A stretch of 15,220 nucleotides of DNA, from NCBI GenBank assembly GCA_964535715.1, contig CAZHUO010000028.1, forward strand, positions 1 to 15,220. Reading direction: 5' to 3'. Of this stretch, positions 12,469-15,220 are shown piece after piece (positions within the stretch are counted from its first letter, which is position 1; each line of letters starts with the position of its first letter). The DNA comes from CAZCCC01 sp964535715 (GTDB taxonomy: Bacteria > Patescibacteriota > Patescibacteriia > Buchananbacterales > UBA6539). The position numbers and the translations under genes are program-made. Below the pieces are notes generated by a model. It was not told the origin of the DNA and did no database searches. It was given only the letters and a program-made list of their open reading frames with translations.

Positions 12469-12636
12469 ATGCAAGAGTGCAGAACTGTTAAGTGTAAGCA
12501 AGAGTCTCTGCAGTCAAAAATAAATGAGTTTCTTGCTGACGGATGGATTTATGAAGGATTTCAAGAAGTAACTGATATCGGCGGCGGTAAAATTCTTATA
12601 GTTGTTTTTCTAAAGGATAAACAAGAAAAAAGTTAA
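12469..12636 (+). CDS. 55-residue protein, DUF4177/DUF1737-like, unknown function
   Basis: The start is set by AGGAGG six bases upstream; the frame is open further 5' but that part lies in the structured RNA and is rejected. The protein starts MQECRTVKCKQESLQSKINEF and continues LADGWIYEGFQEV, then a strand-rich GGGKILIVVFLKDKQEKS. 'Short helix, xxGW, two or three strands' is the pattern of small DUF4177/DUF1737 proteins (about 50-60 residues, unknown role). That match is by eye and weak. Two cysteines (4 and 9) are near the N-terminus. It is the best SD-led gene of the window and lies 40 nt behind the RNA's U-tract, so it is either read through from the RNA promoter or uses a promoter I cannot see. 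A terminator follows. Confidence 0.7.
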   Translation: MQECRTVKCKQESLQSKINEFLADGWIYEGFQEVTDIGGGKILIVVFLKDKQEKS

Positions 12637-12684
12637 TTTTAACCAAAATTTATTGGAGACGTAAGGCTCCGCAGTTAATAACGG

Positions 12685-12714
12685 GAGTAAAATTCATTTT
12701 TTACTTCTTTTTTT
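12685..12714 (+). terminator. intrinsic terminator after the 55-residue ORF
   Basis: GAGTAAAA (12685-12692) pairs with TTTTACTT (12699-12706) over a 6-nt loop and is followed after one C by a T7 tract. It ends the plus-strand unit immediately before the convergent envelope gene, whose stop codon lies at the end of the T tract. Confidence 0.75.
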
Positions 12715-14554
12715 ATTGAACAATAATTTCTTCAGTGGTGGTTGTAATAGGTGCAGGCTCTTTGCCAATCAGCCAGACTTCCGGCCAAGCGACATAGTGG
12801 CTATTGAAATCGGTGACTTTTTCTTCGCCGTTTGGATAAACGACAGTATATTTAAAGTACGTATCCGCACCCTTGTGAGCTGATTCTATTTTTCTTTTTT
12901 CTCCCGGGGCAAGCTCTTCGGTTTCTATATAGCGCGGTGCGCCCGAGCCGGTAACATTAAAAATTGACGGCGGATCTGGACTAATTGTCACTATTCTTTT
13001 GTCTTTTGTTCCGTAAAATTCAAATACCAATTCATCGCCATTAATATAAGTTGTAAATAAAATATGATAGCCGGTATCATTTATAAATTTCATATCAGGG
13101 GCTGGACTGTAGATTGTGGCATCCATTCCCGCCGGTTCATAGTAGACTACTCGGTATGAATGATTTCGCCTCATAGTAATTGGCAGGCCAGATCTTAATG
13201 CTACTCGAAAAGCGGTTGTTCCAATTTGGCAAAGCCCGCCGCCGTATTCAGGAATTGTTCTGTTGCCTTTAATTACCAATTCTTGCTTATAGCCGTGCTC
13301 GCCGTCAATTTCGCCAAGCGCTTTTAGCAGGGAAAATTCTTCGCCGGGCTTTATTAGAATGCCGTTAAGTGATGCAGCACCGGTTGCAATATTATGCCTT
13401 CGATTTTTTGGGCTGCCGGCAAAATTTGAAGTTCCGCGCCCTATAAGCTCATTGATGCCCAAATCGTTTACATCGCCGGTTTCTATGTTTGATTTTGCTA
13501 CCTCAATAATTAATTCAATATCCTTTGAATCGCCAATCATAATTTGCCGGTTTATTTTATTGTAGCTATTTTCTAAATCAATTTTTTTTCCGTCGCGGCT
13601 TGGCTGAAACTTTGTCACCTTTCCGTCTTTAATTTCAAATTTCGCATCCTGGGCAAAAACATCAACAGTTTCAGCAATTGGCTTCAGGAATTCCAAAACT
13701 TTTTCTTTATTTAAGCTCAAAACCACCTCGTTTTCCAGAATTTGAAATTCAAGCCAGCTCGCAAAATCTTTTTTTTCAACTAGCCACCAGTTCGGCAAAA
13801 CGGTGAGTTTAAATGATTCAATTGCTAGTATTTTTTCCAGTCCGTTTAATGCAGAGCCTATATCCTCTTTTTTTATTTCAGCTTGCTTTTGGCTGAATTC
13901 GATTTCAATTGGCTTAAAACTTAAAGCCTCAATATTTTTTGTTAGCTCTTTTATTGCTTTTTGATAGTCAAAAACTTGGCCTTCATAATCGGGCAATATT
14001 TCAAAATTATCTCCTTCAATTTTCAAGCCAGCATTTATTGGTTCGGTTTCAAATTCCGAAAGTTCAAATTTTAAAGAGTCAAGCAATTCTTCTTTATTAA
14101 GATTATAATAAATTAAAATATTATTTCCATAGATATAATATTTCGCTTGATCTTTCAAATTATTAAAAAAATTTTTTTTTCGTCCGGATTCAAATGCTTT
14201 GTCAACGGTTTTTTGCCAGTCAAAATCTAAAATTATTTTGGCCAAGTCGGGATCTTGATTAGAAATTACAACTGGGCTTATTTTAATTTCCTTTTCCTTA
14301 GTCTGAAAAACTAAACCGTTTTTAGAAATATTATCTTCAATATTTATAAGTTCGGCCAAAACTTCATTTTTGGTTTTTCCGGAAATGTCAATTTGGCCAA
14401 TTTTCGTATTTGGATAAAATTTTTCAGCATAGCTTGTTTCAAACCAAAATAAAAATATAGCCGGGATAATTATTAATAATAAAAAAACAGCGGTTAAAAT
14501 GAACCACCGCTTAATGTGTTTTTTTTCGCTTAATTTTTCGTTTTTAATTTCCAT
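12713..14554 (-). CDS. VanW-family envelope protein with N-terminal membrane anchor
   Basis: 613 residues. A basic N-terminus and one transmembrane helix (about 17-39, FILTAVFLLLIIIPAIFLFWF) anchor a large extracytoplasmic part. Residues about 45-360 contain two peptidoglycan-binding-like (PG_binding_4, YoaR-type) alpha/beta modules: NTKIGQIDISGKTKNEVLAE, and later ILPDYEGQVFDYQKAIKEL. The VanW domain spans about 370-512 (IGRGTSNFAGSPKNRRHNI, GGGLCQIGTT, RRNHSYRVVYYEPAGMDATI). A beta-rich tail (513-597) and a Thr-rich end follow. VanW occurs in vancomycin-resistance clusters and in many cell-wall proteins, but its activity is not established; resistance should not be inferred here. The start ATG overlaps the upstream gene by 11 nt. 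Although no SD is present, translational coupling is likely. It is convergent with the 55-residue ORF. Confidence 0.93.
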   Translation of the reverse strand: MEIKNEKLSEKKHIKRWFILTAVFLLLIIIPAIFLFWFETSYAEKFYPNTKIGQIDISGKTKNEVLAELINIEDNISKNGLVFQTKEKEIKISPVVISNQDPDLAKIILDFDWQKTVDKAFESGRKKNFFNNLKDQAKYYIYGNNILIYYNLNKEELLDSLKFELSEFETEPINAGLKIEGDNFEILPDYEGQVFDYQKAIKELTKNIEALSFKPIEIEFSQKQAEIKKEDIGSALNGLEKILAIESFKLTVLPNWWLVEKKDFASWLEFQILENEVVLSLNKEKVLEFLKPIAETVDVFAQDAKFEIKDGKVTKFQPSRDGKKIDLENSYNKINRQIMIGDSKDIELIIEVAKSNIETGDVNDLGINELIGRGTSNFAGSPKNRRHNIATGAASLNGILIKPGEEFSLLKALGEIDGEHGYKQELVIKGNRTIPEYGGGLCQIGTTAFRVALRSGLPITMRRNHSYRVVYYEPAGMDATIYSPAPDMKFINDTGYHILFTTYINGDELVFEFYGTKDKRIVTISPDPPSIFNVTGSGAPRYIETEELAPGEKRKIESAHKGADTYFKYTVVYPNGEEKVTDFNSHYVAWPEVWLIGKEPAPITTTTEEIIVQ

Positions 14555-14807
14555 TTGCTTTTGTGTCTGTTTTTAAAATTTTGTTTAAAATAATTTTAGC
14601 CATTTTTTGTTTTTCTTCCTCTTCATGCAGACTATTTAATAAAACTATTTTAACCAAATCATCCCTATTGCAGTTTGGCGGAAGATTTTGTATTGGCCAG
14701 AGGATTTTTTGACCGTCATTTGTAATTATAACAGCTGACTTTTCTTCAAATCCGCTGATTACACCTTCAATATAATATTTTTCACTATTTATATTTTCAT
14801 CTTGCAT
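14544..14807 (-). CDS. small DUF3006-like protein upstream of the VanW gene
   Basis: 87 residues from the ATG at 14807 (MQDENINSEKYYIEGV); a TTG five codons earlier (14822) is less likely. The core YYIEGVISGFEEKSAVIITNDGQKILWPIQNLP reads as a small beta-barrel like DUF3006-type proteins ('I-x-G-F-E-x-x-x-A-V-I ... DG-x-x-x-x-P'). A charged helix EEEEKQKMAKIILNKILKTD follows. No signal peptide or membrane segment is visible, so it is cytosolic. Its last 11 nt overlap the VanW gene start, making a two-gene operon. In the related CPR loci I recall, a similar small protein accompanies VanW, but this was not searched. No function is known. Confidence 0.75.
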   Translation of the reverse strand: MQDENINSEKYYIEGVISGFEEKSAVIITNDGQKILWPIQNLPPNCNRDDLVKIVLLNSLHEEEEKQKMAKIILNKILKTDTKANGN

Positions 14808-14889
14808 AACTGATTTATTCAATTTCTATTGAAATAATTTTTTGTTTTGCAAAGTAATGGTAAAAATTAAATTATTCATTTGCGTTTGA

Positions 14890-14918
14890 ATCTTATCAGA
14901 TTTTTTTTTAATTAGCAA
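14890..14918 (-). promoter_or_regulatory. possible promoter of the VanW unit
   Basis: On the minus strand, TTGCTA (14918-14913) is followed after exactly 17 nt by TAAGAT (14895-14890). Each is a 4/6 match to consensus. The leader would be about 75 nt. In such AT-rich DNA this match could be chance. Confidence 0.3.
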
Positions 14919-15199
14919 GATTATAATTAAATAATGTTCAGTTAATTGGATGTGATTGAAAATTAACCATTATTGCCACTTTATCTTAGTTTAAATGTAT
15001 ATAAAAGTATGATGATTTTTTCAAAAAAGGATTTTTTTACTTAATTTATATAATTATAAAAGACTTTAAACGAAAAATCAAGATTAAAAGGCTTATATTA
15101 TTTTTATCATTTTAAATGAATTTAAGTATGAATATTTATTTTTTTTACCGTATGTACCCGTTATGTACGTTATATTCTAAATAGAAATGCGACATAGAA

Positions 15200-15208
15200 T
15201 GATATAAT
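15200..15208 (+). promoter_or_regulatory. extended -10 promoter directed out of the window
   Basis: TGATATAAT contains a perfect TATAAT (15203-15208) preceded by the TG of an extended -10. No -35 box is evident at the right distance, which is typical of extended -10 promoters. Transcription would begin near 15215 and serve a gene beyond the window. Confidence 0.5.
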
Positions 15209-15220
15209 TACAAGGTATCA

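Larger units (their letters stand above)
14823..15220. other. AT-rich intergenic region with divergent promoters
   Basis: No credible coding sequence is visible. The left part should carry the promoter of the minus-strand VanW unit, and the right end carries an extended -10 promoter pointing out of the window. TATGTAC occurs twice within 15 nt near 15152-15168 (GTATGTACCC and TTATGTACG). The rest is A/T-rich sequence with no structure I can support. Confidence 0.6.

Noticed and set aside
12713..14554. Vancomycin-resistance gene on the basis of the VanW domain.
   Set aside because: VanW domains are widespread in envelope proteins. No vanHAX-type or two-component genes are present, and the domain context here is peptidoglycan-binding.

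Overview
This is an AT-rich bacterial window that reads like a Candidate Phyla Radiation (Patescibacteria, Parcubacteria-like) genome. That placement is an inference. It rests on compact housekeeping genes with short, mostly SD-less leaders, a NusA with a charged insertion and a Lys/Glu tail, a large VanW/peptidoglycan-binding envelope protein, a YraN nuclease-fold protein next to decayed GIY-YIG and four-helix-bundle ORFs, and many small palindromic repeats. No rRNA, tRNA or CRISPR array was seen. All intact genes fit the standard genetic code.

Layout. 1-425 is gene-free and repeat-rich. 426-1839 holds two tandem paralogues of a DUF5701-like family, each with a Shine-Dalgarno (SD) sequence, closed by a strong terminator. 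2044-3240 is a class I/II aminotransferase, convergent with a small ferritin-like ORF (3320-3532, minus). 3709-5324 carries rnhB, a SAM methyltransferase and a three-helix membrane protein. 5325-7039 is an accessory patch: a terminator, dispersed palindromes, a GIY-YIG ORF with one TGA, yraN, a consensus sigma70 promoter, and a four-helix-bundle (S23/IVS) ORF with one TGA inside inverted repeats that end just before nusA. 7040-10317 holds nusA, tig and an MJ0936/YfcE-type phosphodiesterase containing an in-frame palindromic repeat. 10359-10970 is a Y1/REP-type transposase ORF with two amber codons, overlapping by ATGA an inositol-monophosphatase-family gene, then a DUF167 gene. 12074-12636 is the most unusual part: a promoter, a roughly 320-nt RNA predicted to fold into nested long helices, a U-rich end, and a 55-residue ORF with a perfect SD. 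12713-14807 (minus) is a two-gene unit: a small beta-rich protein overlapping a VanW-family envelope protein. 14823-15220 is AT-rich with a promoter firing out of the window.

How it fits together. The core genes serve transcription and translation (nusA, tig), replication and repair (rnhB, possibly yraN), metabolism (aminotransferase, IMPase, phosphodiesterase) and the envelope (VanW unit). Between them sits a population of small selfish or decaying elements. The best candidate for something undescribed is the RNA at about 12107-12429. Its apical loop repeats the 16S rRNA anti-SD sequence and is perfectly complementary over 8 nt to the SD of the next gene, in a window where most genes have no SD at all.
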